NCBI RefSeq assembly: GCF_025630775.1
Contig: NZ_JAOSZE010000003.1
Span: forward strand, 248,001 to 312,000
Reading direction: 5' to 3'
Length of the DNA stretch: 64,000 bases
DNA from: Actinoplanes sp. KI2
GTDB taxonomy: Bacteria > Actinomycetota > Actinomycetes > Mycobacteriales > Micromonosporaceae
Of this stretch, positions 37,380-46,036 are shown one piece after another. The position numbers were made by a program, and so were the translations under genes. The notes under the pieces were generated by a model that saw only the letters and a program-made list of their open reading frames with translations, was not told the DNA's origin and made no database searches. Every line of letters begins with the position of its first letter. The first letter of the stretch is position 1.

Positions 37380-38450
37380 TCATTCGGCCCCACCGGGCTC
37401 CCGGCCGGTTTCCGAAGGTTGCACAAAAACCGGCGGCACCGCCGGGCGCGGAACCAATCGAGAGGCGGCGATGCGTTCGGAGAGTCCGGCCAGGTCCAGC
37501 GCCTCGGTGAGCGCGCGACGCAACTCCCGCTGGACGAGCGGCTGGGCCTCCGCGGTGGTCTTCGCGATGGTCCGGATGACCGCGCCGTCCACGGTCAGCT
37601 GGTCGACGCCGATCACGTCCGGCGGCTCGATGAACTCGTTCTGATGCTCGGGCGACGCGGCGACCGTCTCGGCGGCGCCCTTCAGCACGCCGATCGCCTC
37701 CTCCGAGTTGATGAAGCCGATCGGGATGTCGATCACCGCGAGGGCCCAGCCCTGGCTCTTGTTCCCAACCCGGACGATCTCGCCGTTGCGGATGTACCAG
37801 AGCACCCCACGCATGTCCCGGATCGTGGTGATCCGCAGCCCGACCGTCTCCACGACCCCGATCGCCTCGCCCAGGTCGACCGTGTCGCCGACCCCGTACT
37901 GGTCCTCGAGCAGCATGAACAGCCCGGCGATCAGATCCTTGACCAGGCTCTGCGCGCCGAAACCGAGGGCCACGCCGACGATGCCGGCGCTGGCCAGCAG
38001 CGGGCCGAGGTTGAAGCCGAGCTCGCCGAAGATCAGCAGCGCGGCCATCGTGAAGACCACGGCCGTGACGAAGCTGCGCAGCACCGAGCCGATCGCCTCG
38101 GCCCGCTGGCGCCGGCGCTCCGGAATGTACTGACCCTCCTCGGCCGTCGGCGCGGTCCGCTCCTTCAAGGGCTTGAGCAGGGCCGGCATCGAAGCTCTGG
38201 TGGTGCTGTTGGCCAATCGCTTGATCGCCCGGTGCAGCAGCCACCGGATCAGCAGCGCGGCCAGGATGATCCCGAGGATCCGCAGCGGCTTCACGATGAT
38301 CCAGTAGCTGGAGTTGGCCAGCCACTGGTTGCCCGTCCACTCGAGGACCCGGCTGCACACCACGTCGGTGTTGCAGATCTTGGTCACGTCGATGGTCTTG
38401 TACACGTCGGGCGTCGGTGACGGCGTGGGCGAAGGGGCAAGAAGTAGCAC
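37380..38450 (-). CDS. Small-conductance mechanosensitive channel (MscS family)
   Basis: 356 residues. An N-terminal extracellular stretch with two Cys (ICNTDVVCS), membrane segments at about 50-70 and 115-145, then the pore helix TM3 with the MscS motif ASAGIVGVALGFGAQSLVKDLIAGLFMLLEDQYGVGD (about 155-190), and the cytoplasmic beta/alpha domain ending in a Pro-rich tail. Releases solutes on hypo-osmotic shock. Divergent from the HNH nuclease gene. Confidence 0.9.
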   Translation of the reverse strand: MLLLAPSPTPSPTPDVYKTIDVTKICNTDVVCSRVLEWTGNQWLANSSYWIIVKPLRILGIILAALLIRWLLHRAIKRLANSTTRASMPALLKPLKERTAPTAEEGQYIPERRRQRAEAIGSVLRSFVTAVVFTMAALLIFGELGFNLGPLLASAGIVGVALGFGAQSLVKDLIAGLFMLLEDQYGVGDTVDLGEAIGVVETVGLRITTIRDMRGVLWYIRNGEIVRVGNKSQGWALAVIDIPIGFINSEEAIGVLKGAAETVAASPEHQNEFIEPPDVIGVDQLTVDGAVIRTIAKTTAEAQPLVQRELRRALTEALDLAGLSERIAASRLVPRPAVPPVFVQPSETGREPGGAE

Positions 38451-38627
38451 GGAGAGCTACCGTACCGGGCGAACCTTGACCCGGCTTTCAGGCGTCACAC
38501 AGCTCACAGACCTCAGACGTTTACCGTGCCGCCACGGATTACGCTCGCAATTTGGTCATTCATCAGGGACTATTGGCGCACGGACCACGGACACCGAAAG
38601 CACCGGGAGCGGTTGGCAGCACCTACC

Positions 38628-38633
38628 GGAGGG
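38628..38633 (+). promoter_or_regulatory. Ribosome-binding site of the HNH gene
   Basis: GGAGGG eight nt before ATG 38642 sets the start; an upstream ATG at 38552 in the same frame has no such site. Confidence 0.6.
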
Positions 38634-38641
38634 TGATCACG

Positions 38642-39190
38642 ATGCCTGACATACGACCCACAGTTGGCTCATCCGCGTTAGTTCTCAACGCCACGTACGA
38701 GCCGCTGTGCGTCGTATCGGTGCGTCGGGCGACCATCCTCGTGCTGACCGCCAAGGCCGAGTGCGTCACCGACGGCGACGGCATCCTGCACAGCGCCCAC
38801 CAACTCCTCCCGGTTCCCTCGGTGGTGCGCCTGACCCGGTACGTGAAGGTGCCGTACCGCACACACGTCGGCCTCTCCCGCCGCGCGATCTTCGCCCGGG
38901 ACGGCGGTCGCTGCGCCTACTGCCGCGGGTCGGCCGAAACCATCGACCACGTGTTCCCGCGCAGCCGGGGCGGGCTGCACGCCTGGGAGAACGTGGTGGC
39001 CGCCTGCGCCAGGTGCAATCACAGCAAGGGCGACAAGACGCCGGCCGAGCTCGGGTGGCGGTTGCACGCGATACCGCAGGCACCACGTGGAGTGGCCTGG
39101 CGGGTGCTCGGGCACCGTACGCCAGACCCTCGTTGGGCAGACTGGCTCGACCTTCCGGCCGCCGCGGCAGAACCTGCCGAGGCGGCCTGA
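38642..39190 (+). CDS. HNH endonuclease
   Basis: 182 residues. C-terminal HNH domain: FARDGGRCAYCRGSAETIDHVFPRSRGG then NVVAACARCNHSKGDKTPAELG (about 83-135), with two CxxC zinc pairs and the DH...N...H core. The N-terminal part (LVLNATYEPLCVVSVRRATILVLTAKAE) is the RRXRR-like segment common to this actinobacterial family. Probably a DNA nuclease; target unknown. Followed by the composite hairpin repeat A. Confidence 0.9.
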   Translation: MPDIRPTVGSSALVLNATYEPLCVVSVRRATILVLTAKAECVTDGDGILHSAHQLLPVPSVVRLTRYVKVPYRTHVGLSRRAIFARDGGRCAYCRGSAETIDHVFPRSRGGLHAWENVVAACARCNHSKGDKTPAELGWRLHAIPQAPRGVAWRVLGHRTPDPRWADWLDLPAAAAEPAEAA

Positions 39191-39228
39191 TTTTTGCTGC
39201 GCTGGCTGGCTCTGGCTGGGCTGGTGGG

Positions 39229-39355
39229 TGCGGTCGATCGGATGAGTCGCGTGGGGGGACTGTCCCGTGCGGTTGGTTGGTGGTTGCGGTCGATCAGGTG
39301 AGTCGCGTGGGGGACTGTCCCGTGCGGCTGAGCTGGCTGGCGTCGCCTCCGGCGC
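39229..39355 (+). repeat. 5' direct repeats of composite repeat A
   Basis: Two copies of about 55 bp with the core GATGAGTCGCGTGGGG...ACTGTCCCGTGCGG lie directly before the large hairpin. The same unit occurs three times in copy B (about 41840-41990). Confidence 0.75.
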
Positions 39356-39360
39356 CGCGG

Positions 39361-39459
39361 GCGATCGCCCCTTTGAGGCTGATGAGGAGAGGCCGGTTTT
39401 CGACACCGCAAACCCCGCGGTGCCGAAAACCGGCCTCTCCTCATCAGCGGGGCGATCGC
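39361..39459. repeat. Large conserved hairpin, copy A
   Basis: 99 bp fold into one long hairpin: 11-bp base stem (39361-39371 with 39449-39459), a 6-nt bulge TTTGAG, a 25-bp stem (39378-39402 with 39424-39448), an A-C mismatch, a 6-bp upper stem CACCGC/GCGGTG and a 7-nt loop AAACCCC. Copy B at 42015-42113 has the same structure with two compensatory base-pair swaps. It lies between converging genes. Confidence 0.9.
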
Positions 39460-39524
39460 GGGCCGTTGCGTGATACTGGGCACCCTGCAGATCGCGATTG
39501 GGTGAGCCGCCCCGCAGCGGGGCG

Positions 39525-40343
39525 CTACCTGGTGCTGATGAGTGAGGCGAAGACGACGATGTTGTCCTGGTAGCCGGTGCTGCCGCCGATCCAGGTGCCG
39601 CCGCAGGTCATCAGGCGCAGGGACGGGCGGCTGTAGTCGCCGTACACCCGGGCGATCGGCAGCTTGCCCTTGTTGAAGTGCTCCACCGAGTTCACCTCGA
39701 AGACCGCCACCGAGTTGTCGGCGCGGAGCACCTCCACCTTCTGCCCCGGCTTCAACTGGTCCAGGTGGTAGAAGACCGACGGCCCGGTCCTGGTGTCGGC
39801 GTGCCCCACGATCAGCGCGGGCCCGTACTGCCCGGGCGTCGGTCCGCCGTCGAACCAGCCGGCCTCGGCGTGCCGGCGCAGCGGCGGCACCCCGATCGAC
39901 CCGTCCGCGGCCCGTCCGACGTCGAGGATCGGCGCCTCCACCTTGATCGATGGGATGGTCAGGCGCTCGGGCCGGCTCGGGTCGAGCACCGGGAACGACT
40001 TGGGCGGCGGCTCGTCGGCCGACTTGCGCTCGAACATGCTGGGCAGGTCGATGCTGGTGGCCGCCCCGATGCCCATCGCCAGCACGAACAGGCCGAGGAA
40101 GAGCAGCGCGAGCACGATCAGCCCGATCGGCCACGACCGCCGGCCGCGGGTGGGGCGCGGCGGCTCCTTGGGCAGGGGCCGGGGATGCGGCGCCCGAAAG
40201 GGATGACGACCGGGCGCGGGGGGAGTGGGCGGCAGCGGGCCCGTGATGGTGCCGGGCGGCGGCGCGACGATCTCGGCGGGTTGCTTGCGCACCACCGACT
40301 CGGGCATGCGCCGGCCGGTCACCGGCGTCGGTCGGCGAGCCAC
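39525..40343 (-). CDS. Class F sortase
   Basis: 272 residues. Pro-rich cytoplasmic N-terminus, membrane anchor (WPIGLIVLALLFLGLFVLAMGIG, about 72-94), then the sortase barrel with catalytic His in LIVGHADTRTG and Cys in RLMTCGG, and Arg in the following strand region. Class F sortases in actinobacteria anchor or process cell-surface proteins. The adjacent anchored protein at 40351 is a plausible partner. Confidence 0.9.
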   Translation of the reverse strand: MARRPTPVTGRRMPESVVRKQPAEIVAPPPGTITGPLPPTPPAPGRHPFRAPHPRPLPKEPPRPTRGRRSWPIGLIVLALLFLGLFVLAMGIGAATSIDLPSMFERKSADEPPPKSFPVLDPSRPERLTIPSIKVEAPILDVGRAADGSIGVPPLRRHAEAGWFDGGPTPGQYGPALIVGHADTRTGPSVFYHLDQLKPGQKVEVLRADNSVAVFEVNSVEHFNKGKLPIARVYGDYSRPSLRLMTCGGTWIGGSTGYQDNIVVFASLISTR

Positions 40344-40350
40344 GGCGGCC

Positions 40351-40839
40351 TCAGCCGACGCGCCGGCGTCGCAGGGAGATGAGGCCGAGGGCCACGCCCG
40401 CCCCGAAGATCACGAGCCCGCTGCCGATCAGCATCGGCGCGTACCGCTCGGGGGCCATGCCGCCTCCGCCGGTGGCCGGGCCCTGCGCCGGCTCCACCTT
40501 CGCCACCACATGCAGGGTGGCGGAGGCGCTCTTGTTGTCCGGGCAGTGCAGGTCGATCTTGTAGTCGCCGGGCTTGGCGCCGCCCGGGATCGTCACGGTC
40601 GCGGTCAGCAGGCCGAACTCCGGATTCACCGCGACCGTGCCGAACAGGCCCGAGGAGACCGACGCCGGTTTGAGGTTGTCGGTGCAGGAGGCCCGCAGCC
40701 CGACCTGGTCGCCGGCCGGGACAGTGCTCGGGTTGACCTCCAGGTAGATCGCCGCGGCGCGGGCCGGCGCGGCGCCGAACAGCAGGACGAACAGGCCCAT
40801 GACGAGCGCCGCCAGGGCGGCGGGGACAGACCGGCGCAT
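40351..40839 (-). CDS. Secreted, C-terminally membrane-anchored Ig-like protein
   Basis: 162 residues. Signal peptide (LAALVMGLFVLLFGAAPARA), Ig-like domain (YLEVNPSTVPAGDQVGLRASC ... DYKIDLHCPDNKSASATLHVV) with one Cys pair, a Gly/Pro-rich linker, and a C-terminal membrane segment followed by RRRRVG. This is the layout of surface proteins that accompany class F sortases; it lacks a clear LPXTG motif. It is the 5' gene of the pair, 7 bp before the sortase gene. Confidence 0.82.
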   Translation of the reverse strand: MRRSVPAALAALVMGLFVLLFGAAPARAAAIYLEVNPSTVPAGDQVGLRASCTDNLKPASVSSGLFGTVAVNPEFGLLTATVTIPGGAKPGDYKIDLHCPDNKSASATLHVVAKVEPAQGPATGGGGMAPERYAPMLIGSGLVIFGAGVALGLISLRRRRVG

Positions 40840-41071
40840 GAGATCCCCCTCCTGCCGCCCGCGGACATCAGGATACGAACGGCGCGTGAGGGTGATTTTC
40901 GCATCTCCGCGCCATCTCCGCGTAGATCCCGACGGCGGGATACCGCATCTGCCCTGCCTGCCGTCCCGGACCGGACCGAGGGCCTACTTGACGACCCGAC
41001 CGTCCGGGGCGTCCCGGTCTCCGCTACCGTGACTGTTGTTCGGATCAACTGAAACATTGCGCCTGGGGGCG

Positions 41072-41374
41072 TTGAGGTTGTCGATAACAAACACCGTATT
41101 GGTCTACGTGGTCATTCCGGCCGCCATCATCACCCTGGTGGTGACGCTCGTCTTCTCGGGCAGCGACCGCACCCGCCGGACCAAGCGCTACCGCCCGGGC
41201 CGGCCGTACGACTTCCAGCCGATCTGGTTCCTGTCCTCGCCGGAGCAGGTCAACGGCGTGACCGCGGCCGCCGACGACCACCACCGGCGAGCGATCGCGG
41301 CGCCGGTCCTCGAGGACAGCACCGGTCACCGGGTCCTCCCCGGCCCTGTAGGAGGCGCAAGTGACAGCTGGTGA
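41072..41374 (+). CDS. Small membrane protein upstream of the DUF5130 gene
   Basis: 100 residues from TTG 41072 (GGGGGCG upstream), single N-terminal membrane segment (VLVYVVIPAAIITLVVTLVF) and a basic segment (RTRRTKRYRPGRPYDFQPIWFL) with a soluble tail. No known domain. Overlaps the next gene by 14 bp, so they are co-translated. Confidence 0.6.
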   Translation: MRLSITNTVLVYVVIPAAIITLVVTLVFSGSDRTRRTKRYRPGRPYDFQPIWFLSSPEQVNGVTAAADDHHRRAIAAPVLEDSTGHRVLPGPVGGASDSW

Positions 41375-41822
41375 ACTGGGACACGCTGCCGAGCACGAGC
41401 AGCCGTTGACCACCCTCGACCACCCCGGCGGCGACACCGTCGTGGGGCAGCCCGCCACGGTCGCCGACGGTCCCTTCTCGACCCGTCAGCTGCTCCGGCT
41501 CGACGAGGCGCTGCGCTCCGCCGACCAGCAGACCGGCCTGACCTTCAGCGTCTACATCGGCGAACTGGACGCACCGACCCGCGAGTCCGCCGAGAAGCTG
41601 CACAAGCAGATCGACGACTCCGACCACGCGATCCTGATCGCGATCTCGCCGAACCAGCGCAAGCTGGAGATCGTCACCGGTAATGAGGCGCGCAAGCGCG
41701 TCACCGATCGGGACGCGAAGCTGGCGGGGCTGTCGATGGCGGCCGCGTTCGCCGGGGGTGACCTGGCGGGGGGCATTCTTTCCGGCATCGACCAGTTGGC
41801 CTCGCACGCCGGTCGGCGGTAG
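41361..41822 (+). CDS. DUF5130 family protein (TPM-like)
   Basis: 153 residues from GTG. The DUF5130/TPM-like core FSTRQLLRLDEALRSADQQTGLTFSVYIGEL ... DDSDHAILIAISPNQRKLEIVTGNEARKRVTDRDAKLA is complete. The last 25 residues are Gly/Ala-rich. Function unknown; related TPM domains bind phosphate or act at the membrane. Composite repeat B follows. Confidence 0.8.
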   Translation: MTAGELGHAAEHEQPLTTLDHPGGDTVVGQPATVADGPFSTRQLLRLDEALRSADQQTGLTFSVYIGELDAPTRESAEKLHKQIDDSDHAILIAISPNQRKLEIVTGNEARKRVTDRDAKLAGLSMAAAFAGGDLAGGILSGIDQLASHAGRR

Positions 41823-41828
41823 CTGGCC

Positions 41829-42000
41829 GGGTCGGTGGGTGCGGTCGGATGAGTCACGTGGGGTGACCGTCCCGTGCGGCCGGTGGGTGCGGTCGGCCGG
41901 ATGAGTCACGTGGGGTGGCCGTGCCGTGCGGCCGGTGGGTGCGGTCGGGCAGATGAGTCGCGTGGGGGGACTGTCCCGTGCGGCTGAGCTGGCTGGCTCC
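41829..42000 (+). repeat. 5' direct repeats of composite repeat B
   Basis: Three tandem units of about 55 bp with the core GATGAGTCACGTGGGG...GTCCCGTGCGG and GGTGGGTGCGGTCGG, homologous to the two units before copy A. They end in the same CGGCTGAGCTGGCTGG junction that precedes the hairpin in both copies. Confidence 0.78.
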
Positions 42001-42014
42001 GCTTCGCTCCGCGG

Positions 42015-42113
42015 GCGATCGCCCCTTTGAGGCTGATGACGAGAGGCCGCTTTTCGACACCGCAAACCCCGCGGTGGCGAAAAGCGGCCTCTCGTCATCA
42101 GCGGGGCGATCGC
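42015..42113. repeat. Large conserved hairpin, copy B
   Basis: Same 99-bp structure as copy A: base stem 42015-42025 with 42103-42113, TTTGAG bulge, 25-bp stem 42032-42056 with 42078-42102, upper stem and AAACCCC loop. At two stem positions G-C in A is C-G in B on both arms. Confidence 0.9.
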
Positions 42114-42330
42114 GGGCCGTTCCCGGTCGAGGGGCGCCCTGCAGATACCGGCGTCATCAGCGGGGCGATCGCGGGCCGTTCCCGGTCGAGGGGCGCCCTG
42201 CAGATGCCGGCGTTATCAGCGGGGCGATCGCGGGTCGTACCCGGACCGGGGGCGTCCTGCAGATACCGGTGTTATCGGTGGGGCGGTCGCGGGCCGTGCA
42301 CGGACGGGTTGGGGGTTTTGGGGGTTTTGG
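42095..42330 (+). repeat. 59-bp tandem repeat derived from the hairpin right arm
   Basis: The right arm plus its downstream flank (TCATCAGCGGGGCGATCGCG...CCTGCAGATACC) is repeated four times head to tail with starts at 42095, 42154, 42213 and 42272, exactly 59 bp apart, decaying in similarity to the right. Copy A has one such tail. Confidence 0.88.
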
Positions 42331-42449
42331 CGGTTGGGGTTGTGGGGGGAGGGTGTTTTGGCATGTGCGAAATCGCGTGGAAATCGGGCGGCAACAACGC
42401 GGCGTGAGTAGGCTGGCAACCCGCGGTGATGGAGGTGGTTCGCTTGGTG
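42331..42449 (+). other. Intergenic stretch upstream of the Uma2 gene
   Basis: Directly after the repeats come short G/T-rich runs (GGGGGTTTTGGGGGTTTTGG near 42308-42330) and then ordinary sequence with GGAGGTGG, the ribosome-binding site of the Uma2 gene. No small gene is supported. Confidence 0.4.
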
Positions 42450-43016
42450 ATGTCGAGTCAGGTGGCCAGCACCCCGCCCCGGTGGAGCGCACCGGACGGC
42501 GAGTGGACCGAGCCCGATCTGCACCTGTTCCCGCCCGACGGCCATCGATACGAGATCGTCGACGGCTGCCTGCACGCGGCGCCCCCGCCCCCGGAATCGC
42601 ATGAGGCCGTGGTCCGCGCCGTCGTGACCACGCTCCGCTCGGCGGCGCCGCCCGGCTGGTGGGTCTGCGCCCGGCTGGGGATCGAGATCGGCGTGAGCAA
42701 CCTGGTGCCCGACGTCACCGTGTTGCGCCCGCGCTCCTCCGGCGCCGTCTGGAGCGACCCCGACGACGTGGCCCTGGTGGTCGAGGTGGAGACCCCGGCG
42801 ACCCGCCGCTACGACCGCATCCTCAAGCCCTCGCTGTACGCGGAGGCCGGCATCCACGCGTTCTGGCGGATCGAGCCCGGCCACGCCACGCCGCTGCTGC
42901 GCACGTACATCCTCAGCGGCTCGCGCTATCGGTCCGAGCACAGCGTGGAGGGCGCCGAGCCGGTCAAGCTCGCCGCCCCCTATCCGATCCGCGTCGCCCC
43001 GGCTGCCTGGATCTAG
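42450..43016 (+). CDS. Uma2 family endonuclease
   Basis: 188 residues with the DUF820/Uma2 PD-(D/E)XK fold: YEIVDGCLHAAPPPPESHEAVV at the front, VSNLVPDVTVLRP (the Asp of the active site) and DVALVVEVETPATRRYDRILKPSLYAEAGIHAFWRIEPG (E-x-E and Lys). These small nucleases are numerous in cyanobacteria and actinobacteria. Start set at ATG 42450 after GGAGGTGG; GTG 42447 is equally possible. Confidence 0.85.
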   Translation: MSSQVASTPPRWSAPDGEWTEPDLHLFPPDGHRYEIVDGCLHAAPPPPESHEAVVRAVVTTLRSAAPPGWWVCARLGIEIGVSNLVPDVTVLRPRSSGAVWSDPDDVALVVEVETPATRRYDRILKPSLYAEAGIHAFWRIEPGHATPLLRTYILSGSRYRSEHSVEGAEPVKLAAPYPIRVAPAAWI

Positions 43017-43045
43017 CCGGCCGTGGCGGCCTGCGACCGCTTGAT

Positions 43046-45634
43046 CTAGCCGGCCGTTGCGGCCTGTTCCGCGGCGGCCGCCACGTCGCGGGACCGCGCC
43101 TTCAGGGCCCGCACCACACCGTCGCGGCCTTCGGCGACCAACCGGCGCAGTGAGGCCGGCTGCCCTTCGCGGGCCAGCCAGGCGTCGGTCAGCGCGACCG
43201 TGTCCTCGTTGATCTGGTACGTCGGGTAGCCGAGCATCACGAACTCCTGCGCCGGCTCGCTGTCCGACCGGGCCCAGAGGTCGCCCACGACCTCGAAGAA
43301 CTTCGCCGCGTACGGTGCGGTGAGCTCGACCTGCTTGGAGCTCTGGAAGCCGCTCAGCAGCGATCGGTTGAGCCAGTTCGGCACCCCGGCCTCGCTGGTC
43401 AGCTCGGCCCAGACCGCCGCCTTGTTCTCGGCCGTGGGGATCAGCGCGCGGGCGATCGCGGCCTCCCGCTCGCCGCTGGCCGTACGGTCGGTGGCCAGCT
43501 CGTCCTCGATCTCCTCCCGGGTGGCCGCGCCGAGCGAGGCCAGCGCCTGCAGCAGCTGCCAGCGCAGCTCGGTGTCGATCACCAGCCCGGCCGGGACGTT
43601 CGTGCCGGAGAGCCAGCCGCGCAGCTGGGCCTGCTCGTCGGGGGTGCGCGCGGCGGTGATGAAGGACCGCGCCCAGGACAGCTGCCAGCCGCTGCCCGGC
43701 TCGGCGGTGGCCAGCGCGCCCCGGGCCAGCTCGGCCAGTTTCGCCCAGCCGGTCGGCTGCCAGGCCGGGTCGGCGAACTGCGCGACCGCGCTGCCCGCCT
43801 GCCGTACCGTCCAGGTGGTGAGGTTGATGTCGGTCTCGCCCTGGATGCCGGAGCAGACCAGCGTCACGTAGTCGCGGGCGGCCAGCTCGGCGTCGCGCAG
43901 CATGTCCCACGCCGCGTTCCAGACCAGGGCCCGGGACAGCGACGACTCGAAGCCGGCGATGTGGTTGACCACCGTGGCCATCGAGCGCTCGTCGAGCCGC
44001 AGCTTCGTGTACGACAGGTCGTCGTCGTTGAGCAGCAGCACGTCCGCGGCCGGCACGCCGACCAGGGACGGGATCTCGGTGCGCTCGCCGGCGACGTCCA
44101 GCTCGAGCAGGTCACGGCGGACCAACCGGTCGCCTCGCAGGTCGTAGAGGCCGACACCGATGCGGTGGGTGCGCAGGGTCGGATAGTCGGCCGGCGCCTC
44201 CTGCTTGACCACCACGCTGGTGTACGACCCGTCCGCGCCGATTTCCAAGAGCGGGCGCAGCGTGTTGACCTGCGCGGTCTCCAGCCACTGGGCGGCGAAC
44301 TTGCGCAGCTCCCGGCCGGACGCCGACTCCAGCTCGGTGAGCAGGTCGTCGAAGGTGGCGTTGCCCCACGCGTGCTTGTCGAAGTACGCGCGCAGGCCGG
44401 TGAGGAAGGAGTCCAGGCCCACGTAGGCGACCAGCTGCTTGATCACGCCGGCGCCCTTGGCGTACGTGATGCCGTCGAAGTTGACCTCGACGGCCTCGAG
44501 GTCGGGCATCTCGCAGTACACCGGATGGGTGGAGGACAGCTGGTCCTGGCGGTAGCCCCAGCTCTTGCGCACGGACAGGAACGTCGTCCAGGCATCGGTG
44601 AACCGGGTGGCCCGCGAGTTGCACCAGTGGCTGGCCCACTCGGCGAACGACTCGTTCAGCCACAGGTCGTTCCACCAGCGCATGGTGACCAGGTCGCCGA
44701 ACCACATGTGGGCGAGCTCGTGCAGGATCGTGTTCGCCCGCTGCTCGTACTCGAAGTCGGTGACCTGCGACCGGAAGATGTAGTGCGCCTCGGCGTGCGT
44801 CACGCAGCCGAAGTTCTCCATCGCGCCGGCGTTGAAGTCGGGGACCCACAGCTGGTCGTACTTCGGCAGCGGGTAGCGCACCCCGAACTGCTCGTGGAAG
44901 AAGTCGAAGCCCTGGGTGGTGACCAGGTGCAGCTCGTCGGCGTCCATGTACTGCGCCATCGAGGCGCGGCAGAAGTACCCCATGTCGATGCCGTCGTGCG
45001 CGAAGCGGACCTCGTGGTACGGCCCCGCGCAGACCGCCGCGATGTACGTGCTCATCCGCGGCGACGTGCGGAAGTGCACGGTCTTGGCCCCCGCCCCGGC
45101 CGGCTCCTCCCGCTCGACCGGCATGTTCGAGACGACCTTCCAGTGCGTCGGCACCGTGACGTGCCAGGTGAACACGCTCTTCAGGTCGGGCTGGTCGAAG
45201 CAGGCGAAGACCCGCTGCGCGTCCGCGGTCTCGAACTGGCTGTAGAGGTAGATCTCCTTGTCCACCGGGTCGAGGCTGCGCTGCAGGCCCTGGCCGCTCG
45301 CCGAGTAGGCGAAGTCGGCCTCCACGACCAGCTCGTTGTCGGCGGCGAGGCCGGTCAGGGTGAGGCCCTTCTCGGCCGAGAACCCGTCGAGCGCCAGCGG
45401 CGTGCCGTTCAGCGTGGCGGAGCGCACCGAGACCGCGGCCGTCTCGATGAACGTCTCGGCGCCCGGCTCGGCGCAGCGGAACGTGACAACCGTGGTGGAG
45501 CGGAACGTGCCGTCGCCCGGATTGCCATGCCCGTCGGTCAGGTCCAGCGAGACGTCATATCCGGTCACCTCGAGCAGGCGGGCGCGATCGGCGGCCTCCA
45601 CCTGGGTCAAGTTTCGAACTCCGGCCACAGCCAC
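43046..45634 (-). CDS. pepN: Aminopeptidase N
   Basis: 862 residues of M1: substrate motif NAGAMENFG (about 281-289), zinc site HELAHMWFGDLV with the distal Glu in NESFAEW, and a C-terminal helical ERAP1-like domain. GTG or ATG start with MAVAGVRNLTQVEAADRARLL, the typical N-terminus in actinobacteria. Removes N-terminal residues from peptides in the cytoplasm. Confidence 0.95.
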   Translation of the reverse strand: MAVAGVRNLTQVEAADRARLLEVTGYDVSLDLTDGHGNPGDGTFRSTTVVTFRCAEPGAETFIETAAVSVRSATLNGTPLALDGFSAEKGLTLTGLAADNELVVEADFAYSASGQGLQRSLDPVDKEIYLYSQFETADAQRVFACFDQPDLKSVFTWHVTVPTHWKVVSNMPVEREEPAGAGAKTVHFRTSPRMSTYIAAVCAGPYHEVRFAHDGIDMGYFCRASMAQYMDADELHLVTTQGFDFFHEQFGVRYPLPKYDQLWVPDFNAGAMENFGCVTHAEAHYIFRSQVTDFEYEQRANTILHELAHMWFGDLVTMRWWNDLWLNESFAEWASHWCNSRATRFTDAWTTFLSVRKSWGYRQDQLSSTHPVYCEMPDLEAVEVNFDGITYAKGAGVIKQLVAYVGLDSFLTGLRAYFDKHAWGNATFDDLLTELESASGRELRKFAAQWLETAQVNTLRPLLEIGADGSYTSVVVKQEAPADYPTLRTHRIGVGLYDLRGDRLVRRDLLELDVAGERTEIPSLVGVPAADVLLLNDDDLSYTKLRLDERSMATVVNHIAGFESSLSRALVWNAAWDMLRDAELAARDYVTLVCSGIQGETDINLTTWTVRQAGSAVAQFADPAWQPTGWAKLAELARGALATAEPGSGWQLSWARSFITAARTPDEQAQLRGWLSGTNVPAGLVIDTELRWQLLQALASLGAATREEIEDELATDRTASGEREAAIARALIPTAENKAAVWAELTSEAGVPNWLNRSLLSGFQSSKQVELTAPYAAKFFEVVGDLWARSDSEPAQEFVMLGYPTYQINEDTVALTDAWLAREGQPASLRRLVAEGRDGVVRALKARSRDVAAAAEQAATAG

Positions 45635-45813
45635 TCTCCTTAAGAGCGCACGAGCTATTCGCTGCCAGCCTAAGCGGCCGGGGCGTGGCTTACCTCACCC
45701 GGAGTACGTACGCCCGATTTCGCAGGCGAGAAAACGGAATCACACCACCGTCGCCGACTACCGGTCGTTGGATGGGGTAACGGACACCCCCATGAGCGAG
45801 CGGAGACGGACAG

Positions 45814-46026
45814 ATGTCCGACAGGGAGACGATCGCCTCATCGACGATCGCGGTGCAGCGCGCCGACTGGGTGGGCCTGACGCCCGAAATGGCCGCTATG
45901 GTAGCTCCGCCGGTGATCGTCTCGGCGGCCCCGGTCGCCCGCCCCGTCGACCCCTGGCGGAAAGCGCAGTTAGCCAGGTCACGCGCGAACATGCCGGTGG
46001 GCCGGCACCGACGTCCGGCCAGGTAG
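45814..46026 (+). CDS. Possible small hypothetical protein
   Basis: 70 residues from ATG 45814 with GGAGACGG 9 nt upstream, ending 10 bp before the DUF1015 gene. Composition is plausible (TIAVQRADWVGLTPEMAAM, then a Pro/Val-rich middle and an Arg-rich end), third-position GC is moderately high. No family recognised and no long homologous feature visible, so it may be spurious. Confidence 0.35.
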   Translation: MSDRETIASSTIAVQRADWVGLTPEMAAMVAPPVIVSAAPVARPVDPWRKAQLARSRANMPVGRHRRPAR

Positions 46027-46036
46027 GTTGCGCCCC

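Noticed and set aside
39361..39459. Simple rho-independent terminator
   Set aside because: The 36-bp stem with conserved bulge and loop and a second copy with compensatory changes is too long and too conserved for an ordinary terminator; termination may be a side effect.
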